Shown one piece after another: positions 48,247-62,676 of a stretch of 64,000 nt of DNA. The notes beneath the pieces are model-generated. The model did no database searches, had not been told where the DNA came from, and was given only the letters and a program-made list of their open reading frames with translations. The translations under genes were made by a program, and so were the position numbers. How positions within the stretch are numbered: position 1 is the first letter of the stretch; the number at the start of each line of letters is the position of its first letter. This stretch comes from Salvelinus alpinus (Eukaryota > Chordata > Actinopteri > Salmoniformes > Salmonidae): positions 13,505,043 through 13,569,042 of the forward strand of contig NC_092122.1 of the NCBI RefSeq assembly GCF_045679555.1, written 5' to 3'.

Positions 48247-49281
48247 TTTTATTATGAGTCTAGAGTGTAGAAAATATGGTTATAGGCTTTTCTCTTTTCA
48301 ACCAACATGATATAAGTAAAGGCAGTGTGGAGCTGGCAGTATAGCAATAGACAATGAATCGCCATTGTGCTCTGTTTGGACAATAGCTGCATAACCTTTG
48401 ATCATCGTGAACTCATGAACTGATCATTGTGAACTCAAATACAATAACATGTATTTCCTATTAAATAAGACACATTGGTGCTAAAATAAAACGTTGGAGT
48501 GTCAAACCCCTTCTTGAAACCTCATTAATCAATGACCATACACAGAATAGCCAGCTGCAGAGCATTATACAAGTCTAAAATAGGCAAGAGGTAAGAGCAA
48601 CTTACCAATATAAATATATACAAAAGAAAACATCTAAAAAAAATCTCTTTACATACAAAAATATCTTGATATATTTCAAAAACATGTTTGATATAGAATT
48701 TCATATAATAAAATCCACACATTGGAAGCATTTTAGAACTAAATGTCACAGGAGTTTACAAAGAAGGGTTGATGTTCTTTGATTGGATTAAGCATAGTTT
48801 GAGAACAACATTTTAAACAATGTTTTGTGTGCTGTTGTAAATCACTTTTGAAATGTTGTTTTCGTGGGCGAATGTGCTGGAAGGTTGGATTCCCACGCTG
48901 TCAGACATGGAAAGCCCGTTTTCTTTTTAGTCCTTTGGCGCTTGGCTCAACACTGGCCTGCATGTCCGCAGTTTCTCCGGTTGCAAGGCCGTTCCTTTAG
49001 GTGGACTGGTTCGTGGACGACCGGAGCAGAACGCCAGCTCAGTGCGTCTTGTTCTAGAAGGTGCGAGCTCCTCTGTGATCCTCCCGAGCGCATGCTGAGA
49101 GTTTACATCATTCAATTGATCCATATTCCTATATTAACGAACAAGAAAAGTAGGTAAGACATTAGTTAAGTTATTTTCAGTTGATCTTGAAAACATAATA
49201 ATGCAAATATTAATTATAACAAAGCATAATACAGTACTTGTAGAATATGAATGATAGGCCTATTATAAAAACATTCGTACC
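48247..49281 (-). other. ascl1a: Probable ascl1 3' UTR with an intron right after the stop codon
   Basis: On the minus strand the stop is followed after 14 bases by a donor (cctataag|gtacga, exon end at 49281). An acceptor (cgttaatatag|gaatat) puts a non-coding exon starting at 49128. Known ASCL1 genes have a 3' UTR intron in this place. A candidate AATAAA (plus-strand tttatt at 48247-48252) would end the transcript. Confidence 0.55.
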
Positions 49282-49295
49282 TTATAGGCTGATGC

Positions 49296-49880
49296 TCAGA
49301 ACCAGTTGGTGAAGTCCAGGAGTTCCTGCTCCTCGGGACTGAGAGGGTCGTAGGACCCCTCATCGGACGAGTAGGAGGACACTGGAGAGCCTGCCATGGA
49401 GTTCATCTCGTTGGGGTAGTTGTTGGGCGACAGGACCCCGGACTGAAACGCTGCGCTCACCGCGTCGTGCTCATCCAAAAGTTGCTGCAGTGCGCGAATG
49501 TACTCCACCGCCGACCGTAACGTTTCCACTTTGCTCATCTTCTTGTTGGCCGCGCCATTGGGGACGTGTTCCCGGAGAGTGGCGAAGCCGTTGTTGACAA
49601 GTTTCACTCTGTTGCGCTCCCTCTCGTTCCGCCGCGCCACGGTGTGCGGCTGCTGCTGCGGCAAGCTATACCCAAAGCCGGCAAAATTCAGCCTCCTCTT
49701 GCATCTTAGCAGCTCGGGCGAGGATGAGCGCTGCCTCTTCACCTTGGATGCTGACTTGCCGCTCCCTTGGCTGCTGGTAGGGCTGAGCTGGATACTCTGT
49801 GCTGCGGAAGCAAAGAAGCAGGAGGGCGGCATGAACTGCTGCTGGCTCACATTTATTTCCATCTTGGCTGTGATGTCCAT
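49296..49880 (-). CDS. ascl1a: Achaete-scute homolog 1, bHLH proneural transcription factor
   Basis: A 194-residue product from ATG at 49880 ([20 protein letters not shown]), ending LLDFTNWF with TGA at 49296-49298. The basic helix-loop-helix lies at about residues 82-134: basic region [20 protein letters not shown], loop [11 protein letters not shown], helix 2 [20 protein letters not shown]. The N-terminal half is low in complexity. The C-terminal tail [20 protein letters not shown] is typical of ASCL1. It dimerises with E proteins, binds E-boxes in the nucleus and drives neurogenesis. The frame is open for 53 codons upstream, but this ATG fits the known family start. There is no intron in the coding part. 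Paralogue choice (ascl1a over ascl1b) is by recalled similarity. Confidence 0.95.
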   Translation of the reverse strand: MDITAKMEINVSQQQFMPPSCFFASAAQSIQLSPTSSQGSGKSASKVKRQRSSSPELLRCKRRLNFAGFGYSLPQQQPHTVARRNERERNRVKLVNNGFATLREHVPNGAANKKMSKVETLRSAVEYIRALQQLLDEHDAVSAAFQSGVLSPNNYPNEMNSMAGSPVSSYSSDEGSYDPLSPEEQELLDFTNWF

Positions 49881-50080
49881 TGGCACGTATTGAAAAATAA
49901 AAATATGAGTTGCAGAGAATCTCAGAGTTCTTCTTTGGATAGATCTGTAGCAGTGCGTCCTGCTCGTGGCGTTCACGTGTGGCTTAATGCTCACTTTAGC
50001 CTTGTTTAATGGGCGGTCTTGTGGGCTTCTGCCTCGCACACTCCTCAGTCTGAACTGAGTCCTGAGAAAGGCTAGTAGCG

Positions 50081-50090
50081 GGGCTTATAC
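50081..50090 (-). promoter_or_regulatory. TATA-like box upstream of ascl1
   Basis: The minus strand reads gtataagccc about 200 bases upstream of the ATG, with transcription expected to begin near 50055. A CACGTG E-box lies at about 49974-49979, between the TATA-like box and the ATG. Confidence 0.5.
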
Positions 50091-50099
50091 ACTGGCAAC

Positions 50100-52670
<2,571 letters not shown>

Positions 52671-52683
52671 AGCGAGAGATCAC

Positions 52684-53223
52684 CAGTGGTGGAAAAAGTA
52701 CCCAACTGTCATACTTGAGAAAAAGCAAAGATACCTTAATAGAATATGACTTAAGTAAAAGTCACCCAGTAAAATTCTACTTGAGTAAAAGTATTTGGTT
52801 TAAAATATACTTAGGTATCAAAAGTAAAAGTAAAAATAATTTCAAATTCATTATATTAAGCAAGCCAGATGGCACCATTTTCTTGTTTTTATTTATTTAT
52901 GGAACGCCACAGGCACACTCCAACCTTCAGACATAATTTACAAACAAAACATGTGTGTTTAGTGAGTCCGCCAGATCAGAGGCAGTGGGGATGAACAGGG
53001 ATGTTCAGTTGATAAGTGTGTGAATTTGACTATTTTCCTGTCCTGCTAAATATTCAAAATGTAACGAGTACTTTTGGGTGTCAAGGAAGATGTATGGAGT
53101 AAAACGTACACTATTTTCTTAAGGAACGTTGTGAAATAAAAGTACAAGTGGTCAAACATATAAATAGTAAAATAAAGTACAGATACCCAAAAAAACTACT
53201 TACTTAAGTACTTTACACCACTG
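52684..53223. mobile_element. hAT-type MITE, 540 bp
   Basis: It starts cagtggtggaaaaagtaccc and ends gtactttacaccactg (inverted match over about 17 bases). The flanks gagatcac (52676-52683) and gagaccac (53224-53231) differ at one base, fitting an 8-bp hAT duplication. The body is AT-rich with repeated aagtaaaagt motifs and no coding capacity. Confidence 0.85.
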
Positions 53224-53231
53224 GAGACCAC

Positions 53232-54122
53232 TGAAAACAGTGGCTCTGCTGCAGTAAATATCCACAGGCTGTTATGTGCACTGAAATTATTCCGCACTTC
53301 TGAGAATATACCAACAAATGTAGGCCTTTCAAACATGTAGGCCTGATATATAGGCAAACCAACGGTGGCTTGGGTTCCTCACTCAAAGGGTCATATGGGT
53401 CAGAAGGGCCTTGGGTCCCTAAACAGTATGCATGAGGTGAGATAGTTGGAAAATATTTTGTCTTGTACTGCAGCACCCTCTAGAGGATTGACAGTGCATC
53501 ACCCAAATGCCTTTCAAGTTCCTGTAAACTTGATGGCAGTTGTACTGAGTTTTTAAACCTTTTTGATTTAATGCCCACAGCAGTCTACCACGTTATTCTT
53601 TTAGCTTACTGACATTATAATTTATCATTTACACTCATAGAATATTCTGGAATTACTAGGCTATATTATGAACAATTGAATAATCAGCTAGGTGGGATTC
53701 AGTATTTGTGCATAAACACAAATGCAGGGATTATGTTACAATATAATATATTTTCGTTGGCTGTTTAATTTGTCTTTATTTATCAATAACTAACGATATC
53801 TGTAGGATTACAATAAATATCGCCGCGTGACCATACGAATCGCAAATTACAAAACGCATGAAGCTTGTCTGGAGTATGTTTCCGTACTGTTTTTATGACG
53901 TGCGCTTTGTTTAAGGAAGAGCGTATAACTTCAGTACAGCTTTCTGTTATTTTTAGTGGTTATGGTTGATAATAGTTATCACGCCAAGTTTAAAAGCAGA
54001 AGCAACGCTTAAATATACGCTTTAACACAGCTAACTACTTGATGTTTCTCTAATTTGCATTTGGATGGTGCAAATTGCAGCTGTCAGTGTCCAGCTCAGC
54101 TGTCAAACTGTTATCTGGTGAT
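53232..54122. other. Upstream region of itfg2
   Basis: No repeat recognised. A CRE-like tgacgtgc at about 53897-53904 lies some 225 bases before the start codon. No TATA box stands out. Promoter assignment is a guess from position. Confidence 0.35.
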
Positions 54123-57100
54123 ATGCGGTCCTTGAGCTATGTTCAGCGTGTTAGTTTTGATTTCCCCGGAACCCTTTTCCCTCATGCAATTTGTCTTGGG
54201 GATGCGGACAATGACTTGGTAAAGTATCAGCAGCGAGACAATTATTCAGGGATCTTTCCTTGTGTCCATGTTTTAGGACATTGGCAATCGTTGAAAATAA
54301 ATGTGTGTAGTCTCATTGCTCACGGCGTTAGTGTATCCACCTCTTAGGGCCAGTTATACATATTATAGGCCTACCAATGACATGTATCAACTCGTTTTTT
54401 TGTCAGTTATTTTCCCCACCTACGTGGCAACATAAATCATTTTTCAGAAGTCATAGACTGCTCTGCCCACTCTCCACTTGCCCATTCATTGTCCAGCTGT
54501 GCCTTTCTAGTCCCTGTACTGTAAATAGCAACTCCTGCTTTAGAGGGTCTCTGACTCATTCCCTCCAGTCACGATAAGAGGGTCAAGAGTGAAATAGTAG
54601 ATGCCATAACAGTACTCCTATCACGTTCCTTGACCTTCCAACATATTTATGACAACATGTCTTATATCTATGGAAACAAAATGTCCTGGCTGTGACTGTA
54701 CCCAGGGCCTTGACCCCAGAACTTTGACATGAACTGTTATTCTTTTTTAACAGCTGAATGAACTTATTGTGGGTGACACCAGTGGAAAGCTGCATGTGTA
54801 CAAGAAGGATGACTCCAAGCCTTGGATCACTAGAACATGTGTGGGCATGGTAAGCGGCTGCTTAGAGGGCATTTGATCACTTCTCTGAGTTCAAATGTCA
54901 GCACATTTAAGTACAACTGTAGTGGCATGAAAGAGGACATTTGAACACCGCTGTCTGCACATCTGATTTATATTGTTATTTTAGCAGATTTAGACAAATA
55001 TTTAATGAGTTATCTTTTTGGTTTATTTTTTAGCTCACCTGTGTTGGTGTTGGAGACATATGCAACAAAGGAAGGGTGGGTGTGCAGAAACTGTGCATAG
55101 TCCTCCAGTCAGATGAGGAATATTTGTGTGTCATTTTCCCCTTGCATCCAGTGTGTGCTATCACCTAACTATTCACTGCCTTCATTCATCCATCAGAACT
55201 TTGTAGTTGCTGTGGGTGCAGAGGGATGGTTTCACCTGTTTGACCTGTCTGCAGTGGCAGGAGCCAAGTCAGATTCATCCAGCCAGCAGGAGGCGCTGTT
55301 CTCTGACGACCAGAAACCCTGCTTCTCTCAGCACATTCCTGCCAACACCAAAGTCATCCTTATTAGTGACATAGGTAACCTCTCGTTCTGCACCCATTTC
55401 GCCCTAGATGTAGGCACCCTCAATGCAATTGACCGCTTCTGTTTTTCGACTGCTTTATTCTCAACTGTGTTTGTGTGTGTACACGCTTTGCAGATGGGGA
55501 TGGGCGCAGTGAGCTTGTAGTGGGATACACAGACCGTGTGGTGAGAGCGTTCCGCTGGGAGGAGCCTACTGATTCTTCAGACCTGAGCTCTGGACAGCTG
55601 GTCCTGCTGAAGAAGTGGCTTCTGGAGGGACAGGTAGGTCTATACACAAACATGAAATATGTCAATCAAAGACTGAAAAGTCCTATCCTACGAAGCAATC
55701 TACTCAGGGTTTTCTAAAGCTTACCAGCTTCAGCTAGCTTTACGTTCCAGCTCAGGCTTGGTCCGTTCTACGGCGGTGGATATTGCTTGTCCGCCTGCTG
55801 CTAACTAGCAGGCTTGTAACTGCTCATGTCGCACATGGCTAGTTGTGCTCTTCATTGAGACAATGCTGAAACATTCACCCATGAATTAATCAGTGCCACA
55901 TTTTCATTTGTTCTGAAATAAAAATGAAGGAAAAGTTATTTTGCAAATTCAGCAGGCTATGGTGTGATAAAGGATTTTAGAAGTGCCGTCTTTATTTTCT
56001 AACTTATCGTTAAGGCTGTCTTTGGTGTGCTTATCAATGCACGAGCACAGTTCCACTCCTATTGATATTTGTTATCATGAAGTCACACAAAAGTGTTACA
56101 TTGCGTGAAGTTTAAAATGCATTCTATCATTACTAAATGTGTAATGTGATATACTTTAATACTTTAACATGACTATTTTGTAACACACAAAAAACATTTG
56201 ATTAATAAAATATTGAATCGGTCTTCTTCCTTAAATGGAGGGGATGATGCAGCCTTTGCAAGAGGGAGTGAATCTGATTTAAATGGTCCTCAACTCGCCG
56301 CTCAGTCATTTTATTCAGGGTACATGGAGTTAGCCTGCCCCGGAGCAGGTTAGTTCTTAAGGATTCGTTGTATGACCGGTTATCCCGAGTTGAACTCTGG
56401 CCCATCATATAAACCCCACATAACACTGGATGACTTCACATCCTGTAAAGTGTACACTCTACTATTTCTAATCCATTATTTCCTCCTGTGACAGGTGGAC
56501 AGCCTGTCAGTAAACCCAGACCTAGAGGGTCTTCCTGAACTGATGGTGTCCCAGCCTGGTTGTGGCTTTGCCATCCTGCTGTGCACATGGACACAACAGG
56601 GCTCCTCTGAGGCGGGGCCTGGGGAGGAGGCCCCACCCACTCCTGGCAGGTACATACCACTGGACATGCAGAGCACCTAATACATATACAGTACACAGTA
56701 GTAGACATGTAGCAGTGCTTTGGCTGTCTAATGATAGATAGGCTGTGCCAGTTCATGTTGGTATCGTCCTGTGTTTGTAATGTGTCTGTCACAGCGAGGG
56801 TCCCTCCAGAGACGTCATTCTGCATCTGACCACTGGTCGGATCCACAACAAGAACGTCTCCACTCATCTCATCGGGAGCATAAGCAGAGGCTCCAAAGGC
56901 GACTCCTCTAAATGCGGCCTGTTTGCCCTCTGTACTCTAGATGGTAAGTGTCTTAATTAAGTTGTTCAGAAGAGCAACGCTGCGCAATTCGCTAATCGCA
57001 CCACTGACCACTCTGAACTTTTGTCCGCAGTCCGTCTCATAACAGAATCCTAATGAGGATGTGTTCAGACAGGACGTGTTAACATTACGGCAGTCAATTA

Positions 57101-60100
57101 TCTTCTAAAATAATGAGCTAAATCATAACTGCAGTGGGCTCAGCAACAACAAAAAATCAGATCCAAGGTTTATATGACTTGTGGTTGTGAAGATACCTGA
57201 CTGACCTGTTTATCTCAACAGACATGACCCTGTATATTAATCCTCCTCATAGAAACCTGCTGAACATCTCTGACAGGCAGTATATCTGCCAGCTCACAGA
57301 GCTGCCTAGCCTGCTCCGCTGCCCCCTCAAGGGGAAAAGGAAGACCTTTCTTACTCTCATCAATTACAGTTTCTAACAAGGTCACTCAGAACTAGGAAAG
57401 GCATGTAGAACGGAGGGAGGTGTTGTGGGTGAATGTTACCAGAAGAGACTGGTTGTGGTTGAGCAGGCTGAGGGCTCTGTGAGCTCCTGGAGAGACTATC
57501 AATATTTAAAGAAAAGGGGAACCAATAGGATTATCTTACTAGAGAGTCTGGTCCAGTCACAGATAGGCTAATAATGATGCACCAAGAGAGGGCTTGACAT
57601 GCCTGTGTACCCTAATTAGGATCAACGTTTGAGCAATTCTGCTGAGGGAATAGTGAAATGTAGCCAGATCATATTACAGCCATTTTATTTAAACAATAAA
57701 GGTGACGCATGAAGATAATGTTGCAGTTTAATATGAAGTATTTTGATTTCGATTCAAAGCTTGTTGGTGTTTTCAGGAGAGATTGAGGGACAGAAATGGT
57801 GTTGAATAAAGGTTACCTTCAACATAGTCATCTAAATGTCTCCATCCCTGAGCCCGAAGCAAGGAAATAGGGCAAAATTGGTGTCCAGCACTCAGAGTGC
57901 TGCTGTAACCACAGAAATAAATCATTCCATTTAATGATTTCCTTAACCTCGTGAGAACCAGTGATCTGCAGGTCTTGAGTTGTTTAAGTTCTCTGTATTT
58001 TTTTCTCAGACTGTCGTATTATATGCAGTATAAACAATACTCTTGATACCATTAACAATATTAAGCATAAAATGTTGGTCATTTTAGTATGTGAATAATG
58101 TGATTGTGTGTTTTTGTGTGCCAGGCACACTGAAACTGATGGACAGTTCAGAGCAGTTGAAATGGTCAGTGCAGGTGGATCACCAGCTCTTTTCTCTGCA
58201 GAAGCTGGACGTCACAGTGAGTTTTTAAAAACAATCTACGTTTTTTTTATTGACTGTTTGTGCCTGTGCGGTTTTTGCCATTGTGACTGTGCCTCTTGTC
58301 TCCAGGGCGACGGCAGAGAGGAGGTGGTGGCGTGTGCCTGGGATGGTCAGACCTACATCATCGACCACAACCGCATGGTGGTGCGGTTCCAATTTGACGA
58401 GAACGTCAATGCTTTCTGTGCAGGTGAGACTCTAGTCATATCCCTCACCTATGTATACCTGATTTACGTGATGACTAAGCAAATGATATAGACCAGTGGT
58501 TCCCAAACATTTTATAGTCCCGTACCCCTTCAAACATTCAACCTCCAGCTGCGTACCTTCTCTAGCACCAGGGTCAGCGCATTCTCAAATGTTGTTTTTT
58601 TGCCATCATTGTAAGCCTGCCACGCACACACTATATGATACATTTATTAAACATAAGAATGAGTGTGAGTTTTTGTCACAACCCAGCTTGTGGGAAGTGA
58701 CAAAGAGCTCTTTTAGGACCAGGGCACAAATAATAATTTAATAATAATCAATAATTTTGCTCTTTATTTAACCATCTTACATATAAAACTTTATTTGTTC
58801 ATTGAAAATTGTGAATAACTCACCACAGGTTCATGAGAAGGGTGTGCTTGAAAGGATGCACATAACTCTGCAATGTTGGGTTGTATTGGTGTGGTGGTTA
58901 ATTTCTGTATTATCAAATGAGGACAGACAAACTTATCACACAAGTCGGAGTTATACTTTAACTGAATCTTTATTAGTTAGAGCTTTGCAATAGCGATGGC
59001 TGGTCGACGAATCACGCTAAGATGATTCGTTGAGAGCCCAGAGACAAAGGGTCTTTTATAGCCAAGATACACCCCTTTCAACCTACATGACGAACAACAG
59101 ATATATAGAATGGGTCACAAGGTTAAGATTTGTATGAAATATACCTATAATACATAGCAGACAGTATTTGCTGGGTCAACAGTTTTCATTGTATAGAGAC
59201 CAGTGTCTGGCCCTCTCTCCCTGGTACAGTATAGAACAGAAACATTAACTCATTAACTCATGCTCTGGAATGCTCTTTAGGTTTTATCACCCAAAAGACA
59301 TGGTAAATCTCCTGTCAGTGTTATCTCCCAGAGGCCCATCCTCAGTAGAACACACACACAATAGTTAACAGAATACTCTATTCTGTTGCATAAAAAAACC
59401 ATTTGATACAATAAATGTATTATAACATAATCTTGCAATTTTTCCACCATATTGGAGAGAGTCTTAAATCATTTCCCACACACAGTCTGTGCTTAGATTT
59501 CATGCTAGTGAGGGCTGAGAATCCACTCTCACATAGGTACGTGGTTGCAAAGGGCATCAGTGTCTTAACAGCGCGATTTGCCAAGGCAAGAAACTCTGAG
59601 CGCAGCCCAATCCAGAAATCTGGCAGTGCCTTCTGATTTAAATTCAATTTTCACAGAACCGCTTGTTGCTATTTCGATGTGGCTCTCTTGTTCAGATATT
59701 GGTAAGTGGGCTGGAGGCAGGGCATGAAAGGGATAATGAATCCAGTTGTTTGTGTCATCCGTTTCGGGAAAGTACCTGCGAAATTGCGCACCCAACTCAC
59801 TCCGGTACTTTGCTATATCACATTTGACATTGTCCGTAAGCTTGGGTTCATTTGCACACAAAAAATCATACAATGATGGAAAGACCTGTGTGTTGTCCTT
59901 GTTAATACAGACAGGGAAGAGCTCCAACTTCTTAATCATAGCCTCAATTTTGTCCCGCACATTGAATATAGTTGCGGAGAGTCCCTGTAATCCAAGATTC
60001 AGATCATTCAGGTGAGAAAAAACATCACCCAGATAGGCCAGTCGTGTGAGAAACTCGTCATCATGCAAGCGGTAAGACAAGTGAAAATGATGGTCAGTAA

Positions 60101-62676
60101 CGAGAACTTTAAGCTCGTCTCTCAATTTAAAAAAACGTGTCAATATTTTGCCCCTTGATAACCAGCGCACTTCTTCTGTATGTTGTAAAAGCGCTACATG
60201 GTCGCTGCCCATATCATTGCATAGTGCAGAAAATACACGAGAGTTCAGGGGCCTTGCTTTAACAAAGTTAACCATTTTCACTGTAGTGTCCAAAACGTCT
60301 TTCAAACTGTTAGGCATTCCTTTGGCAGCAAGAGCCTCTTGGTGGATGCTGCAGTATACCCAAGTGGCGTCGGGAGCAACTGCTACCACTCCACTATGTC
60401 TCCCTGTCATGGCTTTTGCGACATCAGTATAGATACCAACACATATTGACCAACGAAGTCCATTTGATGTCACAAAGCTGTCCAGTAATTTAAAAATATC
60501 CTGTCTTGTTGTCCTGGTTTCCAGTGGTTTGCAGAAGAGTATGTCTTCCTTAATTGACCCCCCATAAATGTAACGGACATATATCAGGAGCTGTGCCAGG
60601 CCCGCCACGTCTGTTGACTCATCCAGCTGTAACAATTCACTGGCTTGTATGCGAAGCAGTAATTGTTTCAAAATATCTCCTGCCATGTCACTGATGCGTC
60701 GTGAAACAGTGCTGTTTGATGAAGGCATTGTCTGTATAGATTTTTTTGCCTTTTCCCCAGCATTGTTCCAGCCATATCCACGGCAGCAGGAAGAATTAAG
60801 TCCTCCACAATAGTATGGGGCTTGCCTGTCCTAGCCACTCGGTAGCTCACTATATAAGATGCTTCTAGCCCCTTCTAATTAATGGTATCTGTTGCTTTTA
60901 TGCAAGTCTTACTACTTGAAATGGTTCTAAATTCTCGCTCAAAAAACTCCTGTGGCTTATTTAAAAAATTGGCATGTTTTGTTTCTAAATGTCTGCGCAA
61001 GAGTGAAGGTTTCATTGAGTTGTGAGATAGTACTTTTGCACATATAACACACTGTGACTGAGGAAAGGCACTACTCCCAATATAAGTGAGCCCCAAATCC
61101 ATGTAGTTCTCATCATATTTGCGCCTCTTCGATGGTCCAACGTCCCTGTCTGTTGTTCGGTGCTTTCCCAGGTACCTACAGACAGTTAGTGGAATTCCCG
61201 CAAGAGAGTAACGGTTAATGTGATTGGATGTTAATTATTTGACCAGGCTACCTGTATTTGACGTTGTGTTGTTATTTCGCTGAACACTAGATGGTTTAAT
61301 TGTATTTTTGGTAGTGAAACGAGGCTATACATTTGGGGGAGTTCTTTTTCTCGCCTGAGTAGCCTCGTTTCACTACCAAAAATACAATTAAACCATCTAG
61401 TGTTCAGCGAGATAACAACACAATGTCAAATACAGGTAGCCTGGTCAAATAATTAACATTGTTGGAAAATATAATGGACTGTTTGAAAATGGGAAGAGTT
61501 TTTTTAGATTTTTAAATACAATTATTATTATTATTATTATTTTTAAATGTGAATCACATTTTAATTTGGCGTACCCCCGACGGCATTGGGTACCCAAATT
61601 TGTGAATACCTGATATAGACAGTATTAATTCAGTATGTTTCCAGCTGATGTCACCATTAGATGGCAGTGTTGGATTTCAGGCTCACATAAACAAGCTTCA
61701 TCCTCTATCTCAGGCTCTGTCAAACGCTGTTTCTCCAATCTTTGCACGAGCCCCAGTGGCTCTCTGAGAGCAGAGAGAGATCATATTGTTATCTAATAAG
61801 CAGGATTAAAGAAATGGGCAAGAGAGAATCAAATGTTATTTGTCACATGCTTTGTAAACAACAGGTGTAGAGTAACAGTAAAATGCTAACTTACGGGCGC
61901 GTTCCAACAGCGCAGAGAATAATACAAATAATAATAATACCACAAGGAATAAATCTAGAATGTGTAACGATGAACGCATGTTGAAGCTACAGACAGGACT
62001 TAATCTTCAAGCACACTGTCTGCATTCTACAGTGCTATCAGAGTCAGTGTGAACAACACATGCTCAGGGGTCATCCATGCTTTGTCTCTGTGGTCATTGG
62101 AGTGCATTAGCTCAGCCTCACCACTGTTGGCATCGCTTGCGAGCCAGTGTTCACGGGCCACAGTGATGAGCAAATATTTTCTTACTTACTAAAGGGGAAA
62201 AAAATGCATTGTTGGTCATTTGGTGCTTGTTTTTAAGCACTTCATGGTAAGGTCTGTCTGTACCTGTTGTATTCGGCACATGTAACAAATAAAATCTGAT
62301 TTGATTTATTTAATTTGAACAATCTTATTTCTAAGCATCTCCTACTGTCACAATGTATATTTTACTGTAATGACTAGGGCCTGGAGTTTTTCCTGATATT
62401 CAACATGAACAACATGTGATTAGGGAAAACTCAGGCCTCTAGTCGTGGAATATGTTCTTCCCTGTGGTTGTCCAACCAGCCTTACATGTTGGTGTTTAAC
62501 AGGTCAGTACAACTGTAAGGATGGCAAGAACAGCCCCTGTCTGGTGTACGTCAGCTTCAACCACAAGATCTATGTGTACTGGAGGGTGGAGCTGGAGCGC
62601 ATGGAGCCCACCCATCTCCTTAGGGTCCTGGAGGAGAGGCCAGAGTTCAAGGCCCAGCTGGAGCAACTGGGAGTGG
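54123..62676 (+). CDS. itfg2: ITFG2, FG-GAP repeat protein of the KICSTOR complex (last exon not in view)
   Basis: Ten exons: 54123-54218, 54754-54849, 55034-55075, 55197-55374, 55494-55633, 56495-56649, 56795-56943, 58125-58216, 58306-58423, 62503-62676. All junctions keep frame and use GT/AG. Together they give 413 residues; the mammalian protein is near 447, so about 30 C-terminal residues are missing. The start [20 protein letters not shown] matches the family. FG-GAP-like beta-propeller repeats include [17 protein letters not shown] (about 24-45), [17 protein letters not shown] (about 135-152) and [16 protein letters not shown] (about 315-331). ITFG2 works with KPTN, SZT2 and KICS2 on lysosomes to position GATOR1 and restrain mTORC1 when amino acids are low. 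The cDNA looks intact despite a 4-kb transposon-filled intron 9. Confidence 0.95.
55634..56494. other. itfg2 intron 5
   Basis: No exon or bounded transposon identified. The stretches at 55720-55860 and 56220-56410 look like dispersed-repeat sequence by composition, but I cannot name a family. Confidence 0.3.
56944..58124. other. itfg2 intron 7
   Basis: Donor GTAAGT at 56944. No feature recognised inside. Confidence 0.4.
58890..59449 (-). mobile_element. Solo LTR inside the hAT element
   Basis: The block starts TGTGGTGG and ends CCACCA and is flanked by tattgg at 58884-58889 and 59450-59455. On the minus strand it has TATAAAAG (near 59058-59051), then AATAAA near 58965, the order expected for U3-R-U5. 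There are no internal genes, so it is a recombined remnant of an LTR retroelement. Confidence 0.8.
59456..61102 (-). pseudogene. Broken hAT transposase with BED zinc finger
   Basis: The N-terminal part (61102-60875) has a BED-type finger: [20 protein letters not shown] followed by HLETKH. A TAG at 60877-60875 stops it, and the same frame resumes to about 60735. A frameshift leads into the long part (60728-59565) with [18 protein letters not shown] (CxxH) and [10 protein letters not shown] second frameshift near 59640 leads to the hAT dimerisation region ([20 protein letters not shown]). The solo LTR at 58890-59449 cuts the final codons. Their remainder (PIQPNIAEL) is readable beyond the LTR near 58870-58889. 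The product would be a cut-and-paste transposase; relatives have been domesticated as ZBED genes, but this copy is dead. Confidence 0.88.
61228..61459. repeat. Near-perfect palindrome with 100-bp arms
   Basis: The left arm 61228-61327 and right arm 61360-61459 are inverted copies with two mismatches (gacgttg/gacattg and ttatttcgc/ttatctcgc), separated by a 32-bp spacer. It lies inside the hAT element, between its BED-finger region and its right end. Confidence 0.95.
61827..62304. mobile_element. Foldback or MITE-like element in itfg2 intron 9
   Basis: The left edge tcaaatgttatttgtcacat and the right edge gcacatgtaacaaataaaat are inverted matches over about 22 bases. The body is AT-rich and non-coding. 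I found no clear target duplication. Confidence 0.5.

Larger units (their letters stand above)
58494..61612 (-). mobile_element. hAT transposon (ZBED-like), 3.1 kb, in itfg2 intron 9
   Basis: The left end cagtggttcccaaacatttt and right end (complement caggtattcacaaatttggg) are imperfect inverted repeats. A perfect 8-bp target duplication atatagac lies at 58486-58493 and 61613-61620. The transposase is on the minus strand and broken. The element carries a solo LTR (58890-59449) and a large palindrome (61228-61459). Confidence 0.93.

Noticed and set aside
49881-50039. N-terminal extension of ascl1 by 53 codons from an upstream in-frame ATG
   Set aside because: The extension does not resemble the ASCL1 family, and the ATG at 49880 gives the expected start and length.
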